From NCBI GenBank assembly GCA_044226535.1, contig JBGAGT010000010.1:124001-188000 (forward strand): a stretch of DNA of 64,000 nt, written 5' to 3'. Each line of letters begins with the position of its first letter. Position 1 is the first letter of the stretch. Made by a program: the position numbers and the translations under genes. Below, one piece after another: positions 52,180-61,623 of this stretch. Origin of the DNA: VBCG01 sp044226535 (GTDB lineage: Bacteria; Pseudomonadota; Gammaproteobacteria; Burkholderiales; Casimicrobiaceae). Below the pieces are notes generated by a model. The model saw only the letters and a program-made list of their open reading frames with translations, was not told the DNA's origin and searched no databases.

Positions 52180-54180
52180 ATGACGCAGGTCGACAGCCTG
52201 CTGCCGGTCGCCGTCGCCATCGTGGCGTGGCTGGTCATTGGCGCCGCGGCGCTGCTGCGCCCGCAGGCCACGGGATTCGTCACGCGCGTGGTGTTCCCGG
52301 CAGGGGCGCTGGTGTCCCTCGCGGTCGCGTGCATCGCCGTCGCGGCGATCGACAACCCAGCGCAGACGATGGTGCTGCCACTCGGGCTGCCCGATCTCCC
52401 TTTCCACCTGCGCCTCGACGCGCTGTCGGCGTTCTTCCTGGCGCTGCTGGGTGCGGCCACGTTCGCGGTGTCGGTGTTCTCCACCGGCTATTTCGCCCAC
52501 GAGGGCACGGGCACGCCCGGGCTCGTCGCATTCCAGTACCACGTGTTCGTCGCGGCGATGGCGGCGGTGATCGTCGCCGACGACGCCTACCTCTTCATGG
52601 TCGCGTGGGAGGCGATGGCGCTGGCCTCGTACTTCCTGGTCATCACCGACCACCGCGTCCCCGAGATCCGCGCCGCAGGCTTCCTGTACCTGCTGATCGC
52701 GCACATCGGCGCGGTGGCCATCCTGCTGTGCTTCGGCGTGCTGCAGGGCGGCACGGGCGACTACAGCTTCGCCGGCATGCGCGCGGCCTACGTCTCGGGC
52801 ATCTGGCCGTCGGTGGCCTTCCTGCTGGCGGTGTTCGGCTTCGGCGCCAAGGCGGGCCTCTTGCCGATGCACGCCTGGCTGCCGGAAGCGCACCCGGCCG
52901 CGCCCTCGCCGGTGTCGGCGCTGATGAGCGGCGTGATGCTGAAGACGGCGATCTACGCCCTCATCCGCGTCACCTTCGACCTCCTGCACACGCAGCTCTG
53001 GTGGTGGGGCGTGGCGCTGATCGTCGTCGGGCTCTTCACCGCGCTGTTCGGCGTGGTGTTCGCCGCGGCGCAGACCGACATGAAGCGCCTGCTCGCCTAC
53101 TCGTCGATCGAGAACATCGGCATCATCGCCGCGGGCATCGGCCTCGCGCTGCTGTTCTCGGCCTACGCGAGGGCCCTGCTCGCGGCCGTGGCGCTGACGG
53201 CGGTGCTCTACCACTGCCTCAACCACGCGATGTTCAAGACGCTGCTGTTCCTGGCGACCGGCGCGGTGATGCACGCCACCCGCGAGCGTAGCCTCGGCAA
53301 GCTCGGCGGCCTGATCCGCCGCATGCCCTGGGTGGCGGCATTCGCGCTGGTGGGCACGCTGTCGATCGCGGGGCTGCCGCCGCTCAACGGCTTCGTGTCG
53401 GAGTGGCTGCTGCTGCAGGCCTTCCTGTTCACGCCCGGCCTGCCGCAGTCGTTCTTCAACATGCTGGTGCCGCTCGCCGCCGCCGCGCTGGTGCTCGCCG
53501 CCGCGCTCGCGGCCTACGTGATGGTGAAGTTCTACGGCGTGGTGTTCCTCGGGCGCGCGCGCGAGCCGGCCGCCGCCGCCGCGCACGACGCCGGCCTGGC
53601 CGAGCGCGCGGCGCTGGGGTCACTCGCGCTGGCCTGCGTGCTGCTCGGCGTGCTGCCGACCCTGGTGATCCGCGCCATCGACCCCATCACCAGCATGCTG
53701 GTCGGCGCGCGGGTGGGCCGCAGCGGCGCGAGCTGGCTGTTCCTCGCGCCGGTCGACGCCGAGCGCGCGAGCTACAGCCCGCTGGTGATGCTGGTGGTGG
53801 TGGTGGCCGTGGTGCTGCTCACCATCCAGCTCGTGCACCGCCTCTACCACGGCCGCGTGCAGCGCGCCATGCCCTGGAACTGCGGCTCGCCCGAGCCCAC
53901 GGCGCGCATGCAGGACTCGGCCGAGGGCTTCGGCCAGCCCATCCGCCAGGTGTTCGAGCCGTTCTTCCGCATGACGCGCCACCTGCCCGCGCCGTCCGAC
54001 CGCGAGCCGCGCTACGCGGTGACCATCGCCGACCCCATCCAGCACCACCTGTACGGGCCCGTCGCGCGGCTCACGCAGCGCATCGGCCGCTACGCGGCCC
54101 TGATGCAGCACCGGCCGATCTCGGTGTACCTCGCCTGCAGCTTCGTCACGCTGATCGTGCTGCTGTTCTTCGTCCGATGA
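52180..54180 (+). CDS. hyfB: Hydrogenase-4-type antiporter-like subunit HyfB
   Basis: A 666-residue membrane protein with about 16 hydrophobic segments, of the NuoL/Mrp-type proton-translocating family. It carries FMVAWEAMALASYFLV, FGAKAGLLPMHAWLPEAHPAAPSPVSALMSG, DMKRLLAYSSIENIGII and IAGLPPLNGFVSEWLL. It is the first gene of a six-gene operon (hyfB-C-E-F-G-I). An AAAGG site precedes the ATG. The 272 bases after metG hold nothing I recognise. It would pump protons or sodium in an energy-converting complex. Confidence 0.92.
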   Translation: MTQVDSLLPVAVAIVAWLVIGAAALLRPQATGFVTRVVFPAGALVSLAVACIAVAAIDNPAQTMVLPLGLPDLPFHLRLDALSAFFLALLGAATFAVSVFSTGYFAHEGTGTPGLVAFQYHVFVAAMAAVIVADDAYLFMVAWEAMALASYFLVITDHRVPEIRAAGFLYLLIAHIGAVAILLCFGVLQGGTGDYSFAGMRAAYVSGIWPSVAFLLAVFGFGAKAGLLPMHAWLPEAHPAAPSPVSALMSGVMLKTAIYALIRVTFDLLHTQLWWWGVALIVVGLFTALFGVVFAAAQTDMKRLLAYSSIENIGIIAAGIGLALLFSAYARALLAAVALTAVLYHCLNHAMFKTLLFLATGAVMHATRERSLGKLGGLIRRMPWVAAFALVGTLSIAGLPPLNGFVSEWLLLQAFLFTPGLPQSFFNMLVPLAAAALVLAAALAAYVMVKFYGVVFLGRAREPAAAAAHDAGLAERAALGSLALACVLLGVLPTLVIRAIDPITSMLVGARVGRSGASWLFLAPVDAERASYSPLVMLVVVVAVVLLTIQLVHRLYHGRVQRAMPWNCGSPEPTARMQDSAEGFGQPIRQVFEPFFRMTRHLPAPSDREPRYAVTIADPIQHHLYGPVARLTQRIGRYAALMQHRPISVYLACSFVTLIVLLFFVR

Positions 54181-55124
54181 CCGCCAGCGCCTTCCTGTCG
54201 CAGCTCCTGCAGATCGCCATCGCGCTGGCGCTCGCGCCGGTCCTGCTCGGCTGGGTCAACCAGTGCCGCGCCTGGCTGCAGGGCCGCAGCGCGCCGCCGC
54301 TGCTCCTGCCCTACCGCACGCTGCGCAAGCTGTTCATGAAGGACGCGGTGATCGCCGACAACGCCTCGCCGATGTTCCGCCTCGCGCCCTACGTGGTGTT
54401 CGGCGCCATGGTCTGCGCGGCCGCCATCGTGCCCTCGCTCGCCACCGACCTGCCCTTCGGCCGCGCCGCCGACGCCATCGCGCTGGTGGGCCTTTTCGCC
54501 CTCGCCCGCGTGTTCATCGCGCTCGCCGCCATCGACATCGGCACCGCGTTCGGCACCATGGGTGCGCGGCGCGAGATGTTCGTCGGCTTCCTCGCCGAGC
54601 CCGCGTTGCTGATGGTGCTGTTCACCGCCTCGCTGATCTCGAATTCGACCTCGCTGCCCTCGATCGTCGACGCGCTCGCGCACCGCGCACCGGGCATCTA
54701 CCCCAGCCTCGCCTTCGCCGGCGTCGCCTTCACCATGGTCTCGCTGGCCGAGAACGCGCGCATCCCCATCGACAACCCGGCCACGCACCTCGAGCTCACC
54801 ATGATCCACGAGGCGATGCTGCTCGAGTACTCGGCGCGCCACCTCGCGCTGTTCGAGTGGTCGTCGGCGTTGAAGCTCTTCAACTACTCGTGCATCGGCA
54901 TCGCGCTGTTCCTGCCCTTCGGCATCGCCGACGGCAGCGACTGGCGCGCGCTGCTCGGCGCCGCGCCCTTGCTCGTCGCGAAGCTCGCCGCCGGGGGCGC
55001 CGCGCTGGCGCTGATCGAGACCATCTCGGCCAAGCTGCGCATCTTCCGCGCGCCCGAGTTCCTGGGCATCGCCTTCCTGCTCGCCGTGCTGGGCATGCTG
55101 GTCAACCTGCTGCTGGGGAGCTGA
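54177..55124 (+). CDS. hyfC: Hydrogenase-4-type membrane subunit HyfC
   Basis: A 315-residue NuoH-like subunit with about eight helices. It has LPYRTLRKLFMKDAVIAD, the conserved ARVFIALAAIDIGTAFGTMG and MVSLAENARIPIDNPATHLELTMIHEAM. It anchors the peripheral arm of the complex to the membrane. The start overlaps hyfB by four bases (ATGA). Confidence 0.93.
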   Translation: MTASAFLSQLLQIAIALALAPVLLGWVNQCRAWLQGRSAPPLLLPYRTLRKLFMKDAVIADNASPMFRLAPYVVFGAMVCAAAIVPSLATDLPFGRAADAIALVGLFALARVFIALAAIDIGTAFGTMGARREMFVGFLAEPALLMVLFTASLISNSTSLPSIVDALAHRAPGIYPSLAFAGVAFTMVSLAENARIPIDNPATHLELTMIHEAMLLEYSARHLALFEWSSALKLFNYSCIGIALFLPFGIADGSDWRALLGAAPLLVAKLAAGGAALALIETISAKLRIFRAPEFLGIAFLLAVLGMLVNLLLGS

Positions 55125-55128
55125 GGAC

Positions 55129-55797
55129 GTGGCCGCCCTGCCGCTGTACGCCCAGCTCATCAACCTCTTCGCCGCGATCGTGCTGCTGCTGGCGTTCGCG
55201 ATGCTCGCGCAGCGGCGCGTGCTGTCGCTGGTCGACCTCTTCGCCGCGCAGGGCCTCGCGCTGGCGCTGTCGACCGCGATCGTCGCGCACGCCACCTCGC
55301 AGCCGCACCTCTACGCGTCGGCGGGGCTCACGCTCGCGCTCAAGGTGCTGCTGCTGCCGTGGATCCTGCGGCGCCTGATCCGCCGGCTCGACAGCGAGTG
55401 GGAGTTCGAGCGGCTGATCAACATCCCCACCACCATGCTGATCGGCATCGTGCTGGTGGTGTTCGCCTTCAACCTCGCGGTGCCGATCTCGGAGCTCTCG
55501 AGCACCGTCACGCGCTCGACGCTGGGCATCGCGCTCGCCAGCGTGATGCTGTCGTTCCTGATGATGATCACGCGGCGCAAGGCGATCTCGCAGGTGATCG
55601 GCTTCCTGTCGATGGAGAACGGGCTGTTCTTCGCCGCGACCAGCGCCACCTACGGCATGCCGATGGTGGTCGAGCTCGGCATCGCGCTCGACGTGCTGGT
55701 CGGCGTGCTGATCCTGGGCGTGTTCTTCTTCCAGATCCGCGAGCAGTTCGACGGCCTCGAGCTGACGCCCGTCAAGGGACCCACCGACCGTGATTGA
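55129..55797 (+). CDS. hyfE: Hydrogenase-4-type membrane subunit HyfE
   Basis: A 222-residue membrane protein with about seven helices, NuoK-like in its middle (STAIVAHATSQPHLYASAG, ISQVIGFLSMENGLFFA). It starts with GTG after GAGGAC and overlaps hyfF by 8 bases. A HyfD-like third antiporter subunit, present in E. coli Hyf, is not found between hyfC and hyfE. Confidence 0.9.
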   Translation: MAALPLYAQLINLFAAIVLLLAFAMLAQRRVLSLVDLFAAQGLALALSTAIVAHATSQPHLYASAGLTLALKVLLLPWILRRLIRRLDSEWEFERLINIPTTMLIGIVLVVFAFNLAVPISELSSTVTRSTLGIALASVMLSFLMMITRRKAISQVIGFLSMENGLFFAATSATYGMPMVVELGIALDVLVGVLILGVFFFQIREQFDGLELTPVKGPTDRD

Positions 55798-57241
55798 GAT
55801 CGCCGCCGTCCTGCTGGTCCCCCTCGCGGGCGCCGCGGTGCTGGCGTTCATGGGCCACCGGCCGCACGCGCCGGCGGTCAACATCGCGGCCTCGGCGCTG
55901 ACCCTGGCAGCCGCCGCGGCGCTGAGCTTCGACGTGGCGCGCAACGGCCCCATGCTGGCCTTCGACCGCCTGTTCTTCGTCGATCCCTTCAACGTCTTCC
56001 TGGTGGCGCTGACCGCGCTGGTCGCCTGCACGACGGCGATGTTCTCGCGCCCCTACATGCGCATCGAGGAGGACGAGGGCAAGGTCACGCCGATGCGCCT
56101 GCGCCTGTACCACAGCATGTACCAGCTCTTCATCTTCACCATGCTGCTGGCGCTGCTCACCAACAACATGGGCATCCTGTGGGTGGCGCTGGAGGCGGCG
56201 ACGCTGACCACGGTACTGCTGGTGTCGCTGTACCGCACGCCCGCCTCGATCGAGGCGGCGTGGAAGTATTTCATCCTGTGCGGCGTGGGCATCGCGCAGG
56301 CGCTGTTCGGCACCATCCTGCTGTACTTCGCCGCCGAGAAGCTCCTGGGCGCCGAAGGCGGCGCGCTGCTATGGACCGAGCTCGACCGCGTCAAGGGCGG
56401 GCTCGAGCCCACCGTGCTGTCGCTCGCCTTCGTGTTCCTGCTGGTGGGCTACGGCACCAAGGTCGGGCTGGTGCCGCTGCACAACTGGCTTCCCGATGCG
56501 CATGCCGAGGGGCCCACGCCGATGTCGGCGGTGCTGTCGGGCCTGCTGCTCAACGTCGCGCTGTACGCGGTGGTGCGCTGCAAGGTGCTGGTCGACGGCG
56601 CCGTGCACACCGATTTCGCGCGCACCCTGATGATGGGCTTCGGGCTGGCCTCGGTGGTGTTCGCGGCGTTCATCCTGTTGCGGCAGAGGGACATCAAGCG
56701 CCTCTTCGCCTATTCGTCGATCGAGCACATGGGCATCGTCACATTCGCCTTCGGCATGGGCGGCATGGTCGCCAACTTCGCGGCGCTCTTGCACATGACG
56801 GTGCATTCGCTCACCAAGTCCGCCATCTTCTTCGCCGTGGGCCACGCCACGCAGAAGGCCGGCACGCAGCGCATCGACGACATCCGCGGCCTCGTCACCG
56901 TCAGCCCGATGCTCGGCTGGGCGCTGGCGCTGGGCACGCTGGCGATCCTCGGCATGCCGCCCTTCGGCGTGTTCGCCAGCGAGTTCCTGATCGTCACCAC
57001 CGCCATGCGCGACCATCCCTGGGCGACGCCTTTCCTGCTGGTCGCGCTGGGCGTCGCCTTCGCGGCGATCTTCTCCAAGGTGCAGCCGATGGTGTTCGGC
57101 GAAGGCAACGTCGCGCGCCTGCCGCACCGGCCGGCGGCGCTGCCGGTGTTCGTGCACATGGCGCTGGTGCTGATGCTGGGCCTGTGGATCCCGCCCTTCC
57201 TCGCGACCTGGTACCAGCGCGCGGCGGCGTTCATCGGATGA
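55790..57241 (+). CDS. hyfF: Hydrogenase-4-type antiporter-like subunit HyfF
   Basis: A 483-residue NuoN/NuoM-like membrane protein with about 13 helices. It carries FTMLLALLTNNMGILWVALE, VGYGTKVGLVPLHNWLPDAHAEGPTPMSA, DIKRLFAYSSIEHMGIVTF and MPPFGVFASEFLIV. It starts with GTG inside the end of hyfE. With HyfB it supplies the ion-translocating channels of the complex. Confidence 0.92.
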   Translation: MIEIAAVLLVPLAGAAVLAFMGHRPHAPAVNIAASALTLAAAAALSFDVARNGPMLAFDRLFFVDPFNVFLVALTALVACTTAMFSRPYMRIEEDEGKVTPMRLRLYHSMYQLFIFTMLLALLTNNMGILWVALEAATLTTVLLVSLYRTPASIEAAWKYFILCGVGIAQALFGTILLYFAAEKLLGAEGGALLWTELDRVKGGLEPTVLSLAFVFLLVGYGTKVGLVPLHNWLPDAHAEGPTPMSAVLSGLLLNVALYAVVRCKVLVDGAVHTDFARTLMMGFGLASVVFAAFILLRQRDIKRLFAYSSIEHMGIVTFAFGMGGMVANFAALLHMTVHSLTKSAIFFAVGHATQKAGTQRIDDIRGLVTVSPMLGWALALGTLAILGMPPFGVFASEFLIVTTAMRDHPWATPFLLVALGVAFAAIFSKVQPMVFGEGNVARLPHRPAALPVFVHMALVLMLGLWIPPFLATWYQRAAAFIG

Positions 57242-57260
57242 AGCCGCGAAGGGCCGCCCC

Positions 57261-58808
57261 ATGAACCTCGGCAAGCTGGGCCTCACCACCGCGCGCCTGC
57301 CCGCGGGGTTGCCCGCGCGCGTCGCCGGTGTCGGTGGCGGCGAGCTGGTCGCCGCCTGCCGCCTCGCACACGAGCAGGACGCGGAGCTCGTCACGCTGTG
57401 GGTCAGCGACGACAGCGACCGCGGCCAGGGCTTCTGCCTGCGCGTGCTGCTGCGCGACGCCGAAGGCCTGGCGCTGCTCGAGCACCGGATGCCGCGCCGC
57501 GACTCGCAGTATCCCGACCTCGGTGCGATCTTTCCGGCCGCCGTGCGCATGCAGCGCGCGGCCTTCGACCTCACCGGCATCGCCGCGCAGTCCGACGACC
57601 AGCGTCCCTGGCTGTGGATGGGCGCGTGGCCCCGCGACCGCTTTCCGTTGCGGCGCGATTTCGACCCGGTACCGCCCGAAGCCCTCCCCGAGCAGGCGTA
57701 TCCGTTCGTGCGCGTCGAGGGCGACGGCGTGCACGAGATCAGCGTCGGTCCAGTTCACGCGGGAACCATCGAGCCGGGCAACTTCCTGTTCCAGGTGGTG
57801 GGCGAGAAGGTGCTGCGGATCGAGGAGCGCCTTTCGTACACGCACAAGGGCGTGGCGCGCCGCTTCACCGAGCTGCCCTTCGCCGACGCGCACCGCCTCG
57901 CCGGCCGCATCTGCGGCGACAGCACGGTGGCCTATGCCTGGGCCTTCGCGCAGGCCGTCGAGGCGATCGCGGGCGTTGCAGCTCCCCCGCGTGCCTTGCG
58001 CCTGCGCGCGCTGGCGCTCGAGTGCGAACGCCTCGCCATGCACCTGGGCGACCTCGGCGCGCTCGGCAACGACGCGGGGCTCGCCTTCGGCCTGATGCAG
58101 TTCTCGCGGCTGCGCGAGGACCACCTGCGCTGGAGCCGCGCCGCCTTCGGCCATCGCCTGGCGATGGACTTCGTGGTCCCCGGCGGCGTCGCGCACGAGC
58201 CCCCAGCCGACGCGCTTGCCGCGCTGCCCGCGCTATGCGCCGCCACCGGGGACACGGTCGGGCGGCTGCGCCAGGCCTACGACGAGCACGCCGGGCTGCA
58301 GGACCGCTTCCGCAGCTGCGGCCGCCTGCCGCCGACGCTCGCACGCGAGCTGGGTGTCACCGGGCTCGTCGCGCGGGCGAGCGGCCGCGCGCGCGACCTG
58401 CGCTGCGATTTCCCGTTGCCACCTTGGGAAGGCCTCGCCGTGCGCTGTGCGCGGCGCGACGAGGGCGACGTCGCCGCGCGCGTCGCCGTGCGCTTCGACG
58501 AGGCGCTGGAATCGCTGCGGCTGCTGCGCGTGCTGGCGGCCGAGGCCGCGCCGGAAGGCGCGAGCGCCGCCACGCTCCCCTCGCCGCTGCCGCCGGGCCT
58601 CGGCATCGGCACGGTCGAAGGCTGGCGGGGGCCCGTGACCTTCGCGGTGGAAACCGGGGAAGGCGGCGCGATCCGCCGCTGCCACCACCACGATCCCTCG
58701 TGGCAGAACTGGCCTGCGCTGGGATATGCCGTTCCCGGCAACATCGTCCCCGACTTCCCGCTGATCAACAAATCCTTCAACCTTGCTTACAGCGGCCACG
58801 ACGGCTGA
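57261..58808 (+). CDS. Hydrogenase large-subunit homologue without NiFe ligands (HyfG-like)
   Basis: A 515-residue protein fusing a NuoC-like part (about 1-120) and a NuoD/HycE-like large subunit. The scaffold is clear: VGPVHAGTIEPGNFLFQVVGE, LSYTHKGVARRF and ECERLAMHLGDLGALGND. The first metal motif near residue 216 reads RICGDS instead of RxCGxC. The usual C-terminal DPCxxC motif is replaced by a segment ending PDFPLINKSFNLAYSGHDG. So it cannot hold a NiFe site and is not a hydrogenase. It resembles the energy-converting hydrogenase-related (Ehr) class, whose reaction is unknown. Confidence 0.85.
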   Translation: MNLGKLGLTTARLPAGLPARVAGVGGGELVAACRLAHEQDAELVTLWVSDDSDRGQGFCLRVLLRDAEGLALLEHRMPRRDSQYPDLGAIFPAAVRMQRAAFDLTGIAAQSDDQRPWLWMGAWPRDRFPLRRDFDPVPPEALPEQAYPFVRVEGDGVHEISVGPVHAGTIEPGNFLFQVVGEKVLRIEERLSYTHKGVARRFTELPFADAHRLAGRICGDSTVAYAWAFAQAVEAIAGVAAPPRALRLRALALECERLAMHLGDLGALGNDAGLAFGLMQFSRLREDHLRWSRAAFGHRLAMDFVVPGGVAHEPPADALAALPALCAATGDTVGRLRQAYDEHAGLQDRFRSCGRLPPTLARELGVTGLVARASGRARDLRCDFPLPPWEGLAVRCARRDEGDVAARVAVRFDEALESLRLLRVLAAEAAPEGASAATLPSPLPPGLGIGTVEGWRGPVTFAVETGEGGAIRRCHHHDPSWQNWPALGYAVPGNIVPDFPLINKSFNLAYSGHDG

Positions 58809-58813
58809 CCCCC

Positions 58814-59329
58814 ATGCTGCACATCCTCCGCCAGATCGCGCGCAGCGGCATCGCCACCGAGCCCGCGCCCACGCCCGCCGACGAGCCGGCGATGGTCGCG
58901 CGGCTGGGCGGCGAGATCCTCGCCGTGCTCGGGCGCGCGCTCACCATCCGCCAGGTCGACGCGGGCTCCTGCAACGCCTGCGAGCTCGAGATCGGCGCGC
59001 TCGGCAATCCCTACTACAACCTCGAGGGACAGGGCATCCGCTTCGTCGCGAGCCCGCGCCACGCCGACATGCTGCTGGTGACGGGCCCCGTGTCGCGCCA
59101 CATGGAGCGTGCGCTGCGCCGCACCTTCGAGGCCACGCCCGACCCCAAGCTCGTCGTCGCGGTGGGCGACTGCGCCTGCGGCAGCGGGCTGCACGGGCCG
59201 GGCTACGCCTGCATCGGCCGCGTCGGCGACGTGCTGCCGGTGGACGTGACCGTGTCCGGCTGCCCGCCGACGCCGGTGGAGCTAATGCGGGGGATCCTCG
59301 CGGCGGTCAGGAGCGGGCGGGCGCGCTGA
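58814..59329 (+). CDS. hyfI: NuoB/HyfI-like iron-sulfur subunit
   Basis: A 171-residue NuoB-family small subunit. The cluster ligands appear as Cys53 and Cys56 (DAGSCNACELEIGA), Cys120 (VGDCACGSG) and Cys150 (SGCPPTP), so the proximal [4Fe-4S] cluster is intact. It starts 5 bases after the large subunit. No HyfH/HyfA-like ferredoxin subunit lies in the operon, so the electron partner is encoded elsewhere or differs. Confidence 0.9.
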   Translation: MLHILRQIARSGIATEPAPTPADEPAMVARLGGEILAVLGRALTIRQVDAGSCNACELEIGALGNPYYNLEGQGIRFVASPRHADMLLVTGPVSRHMERALRRTFEATPDPKLVVAVGDCACGSGLHGPGYACIGRVGDVLPVDVTVSGCPPTPVELMRGILAAVRSGRAR

Positions 59330-59333
59330 AGCG

Positions 59334-61595
59334 TCAGTCGGCGCTCTCGTGGTCCCCCGGCCCGTCGGTCGGCCCGAGCTCGAAGCTCACCTTCTCGACG
59401 ACGCCGCTGAAGCGGAACTCGCCGCGCCCCGCGTAGGCGGGCGTGGCGGGCGACAGCCCGTCGCGCCCGACGTCGAGCCCTTCCCAGTCCATGAAGAACG
59501 GGTAGGTCTTCGGCATGTCGACCTCGCCGACCAGCACGTCGTCGACGTAGAGCCTGCCGACGCCGGCCAGCGGCGCGGTGCGCGTGAACGCGTAGGTGAT
59601 GCGCTGCACGCGGCCGCTGGCGGCGAGCGGCGCCTCGGCGCGGTAGACGTGCTGGTAGTAGTTGTAGTCGTGCGCGACGCGCCCGTCCTTGACGTACAGG
59701 CTGTAGCCGCCGCACACGCCGCCGCAGGCGACGATCACGCCCTCGTCGCCCGGCTTCACCACCACGTCGGCGCTGATCGAGTACGAGCGGTCGAGGATGA
59801 AGGGCGCAGCACCCCCGGGGATGTGGCTCATGCCGGGGTAGTAGGTGAAGCGCGTGCGCGACCGCGCGCGCGGCGAGTCTCGGCGCCGGCGCGAGGCCGC
59901 GTTGCGCTCGGCGAAGCCGCGGTCGTCGAGCGGCAGGATGTCGTAGCGCCCGGCTTCGCTCCACCACAGCTCGATCATCCGCGCGAGGCGCTCGGGCTCG
60001 TCCCCGGCGAGGTCGTGGAGCTCGGCGACGTCGCGGTCCACGTGGTACAGCTCCCAGACGTCGTCGTCGTAGGGCGCGTAGCGCGGGTGGTAGGCGACGG
60101 CCTTCCAGCCGTCGTGCCAGATCGCGCGGTGGCCGAACATCTCGAAGACCTGCGTCTTCTTGCGCGTGGGCCCGTCGGCGGCGAAGCTGTAGGCCATGCT
60201 GGTGCCGTGGATGGGCATCTGCGGCACGCCGCGCAGCGTGTCGGGCGCGTCGACGCCCGCCGCCTCGAGCACCGTCGGCACGATGTCCATCGCGTGGTGG
60301 AACTGGTGGCGCAGGCCCGGCCGGGGGATGCCCGCGGGCCAGCAGATGATCAGCGGGTCGAGGATGCCGCCCGCGTGGGTGTTCTGCTTGTAGCGCTTGA
60401 GCGGCGTGTTGCCGGCCTGCGCCCAGCCCAGCGGGTAGTTGTTGCGCGCATGCTGCGTGCCGATGTCGTCGATGCGCGCGAGGTTGTAGTCCAGCGTCTC
60501 GGCGTCGCCGTTCTCGTAGAAGGTCGTGCTGGTCGAGCCGTGCACCTGGCCTTCCTGGCTTGCGCCATTGTCCGAGGCGAAGACGAACAGCGTGTTGTCC
60601 ATCTTGCCGAGGCGCTCGAGGTGCGCGATCAGCCGCCCGAGCTCGCGGTCGGTGTGCTCGAGGAACGCGGCGAACGCCTCCTGGAAGCGCGCGTACAGGC
60701 GCTTCTGGTCCGCCGACAAAGCGTCCCAGGCCTCGACGCGTTCGTTGCGCGGCGCGAGGCCGGTGTCCTGCGGGACGATGCCGAGCGCCTTCTGCTTCGC
60801 GAGGCGCCGCTCGCGGATCACGTCCCACCCGCAGTCGTAGCGGCCCTTGTACTTGTCGAGCAGCTCGCGCGGCGCCTGGTGCGGCGAGTGCGTCGCGCCC
60901 GTGGCGAAGTACAGGAAGAACGGCCGGTCGGGCGCCAGCGAGGCCTGGTCGGTGAGGTACTGCATCGCGTGGTCGACCAGGTCCTCGTTGAGGATGTAGC
61001 CTTCCTCGGGCCTGCGCGGCGGGTCGATGCGATGGTTGTCGTGGACGAGCTCGGGCTGGAACTGGTCGGTCACGGCGTCGAGGAAGCCGTAGTACTGCTC
61101 GAAGCCGCGGCCGAGCGGCCACTGGTCGAAGGGCCCCGCCGCCGAGGTCTGGTCGACGGGGGCGAGATGCCACTTGCCCACCGCGAAGGTGTTGTAGCCC
61201 TGCTCGCGCAGGATCTCCGACAGCATGCCGGCGCGCGGCGTCACTGCGCCGCGCTTGCTGGGAAAACCGCTGTCGGCATTGGCGATGATCGACATGCCCA
61301 CCGCGTGGTGGTCGCGGCCGGTGAGCATCGACGCGCGGGTGGGCGAGCACAGCGAGGTCGTGTGGTAGCGCGTGTACAGGAGCCCGCGCGCGGCCAGCCG
61401 GTCGATGTTCGGCGTCTCGATCTCGCTGCCGTAGCAGCCGAGGCTGCCGTAGCCCGTGTCGTCGAGGAGCACGATCACGACGTTGGGGCTGCCGTCGCGC
61501 GGCCTCCTGGGCTCGGGCCACCAGGGCGTGGACTCCTGCCAGGTCCGGCCGATCGTTCCCTTGAATGCGCCGTCGTCGCCGCCTTTTCCGCTCAT
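59334..61595 (-). CDS. Arylsulfatase (formylglycine-type sulfatase)
   Basis: A 753-residue type I sulfatase. It has the metal ligands DD at 45-46 in VIVLLDDTGYG, the CxPxR motif with Cys83 in SLCSPTRASMLTGRDHH (converted to formylglycine by a maturase), GKWHLAPVD, and the second metal site FVFASDNGAS. A C-terminal beta domain lies at about 590-745. It hydrolyses sulfate esters. No signal peptide is visible. It converges on the Hyf-like operon and is followed upstream by an ABC importer of the sulfonate/nitrate type, which may bring in its substrate. Confidence 0.9.
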   Translation of the reverse strand: MSGKGGDDGAFKGTIGRTWQESTPWWPEPRRPRDGSPNVVIVLLDDTGYGSLGCYGSEIETPNIDRLAARGLLYTRYHTTSLCSPTRASMLTGRDHHAVGMSIIANADSGFPSKRGAVTPRAGMLSEILREQGYNTFAVGKWHLAPVDQTSAAGPFDQWPLGRGFEQYYGFLDAVTDQFQPELVHDNHRIDPPRRPEEGYILNEDLVDHAMQYLTDQASLAPDRPFFLYFATGATHSPHQAPRELLDKYKGRYDCGWDVIRERRLAKQKALGIVPQDTGLAPRNERVEAWDALSADQKRLYARFQEAFAAFLEHTDRELGRLIAHLERLGKMDNTLFVFASDNGASQEGQVHGSTSTTFYENGDAETLDYNLARIDDIGTQHARNNYPLGWAQAGNTPLKRYKQNTHAGGILDPLIICWPAGIPRPGLRHQFHHAMDIVPTVLEAAGVDAPDTLRGVPQMPIHGTSMAYSFAADGPTRKKTQVFEMFGHRAIWHDGWKAVAYHPRYAPYDDDVWELYHVDRDVAELHDLAGDEPERLARMIELWWSEAGRYDILPLDDRGFAERNAASRRRRDSPRARSRTRFTYYPGMSHIPGGAAPFILDRSYSISADVVVKPGDEGVIVACGGVCGGYSLYVKDGRVAHDYNYYQHVYRAEAPLAASGRVQRITYAFTRTAPLAGVGRLYVDDVLVGEVDMPKTYPFFMDWEGLDVGRDGLSPATPAYAGRGEFRFSGVVEKVSFELGPTDGPGDHESAD

Positions 61596-61623
61596 CGCCT
61601 TCTCGCTCGCTGTTGGATGGTTG

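Noticed and set aside
57261..58808. Functional NiFe hydrogenase 4
   Set aside because: The large subunit lacks both CxxC metal motifs.
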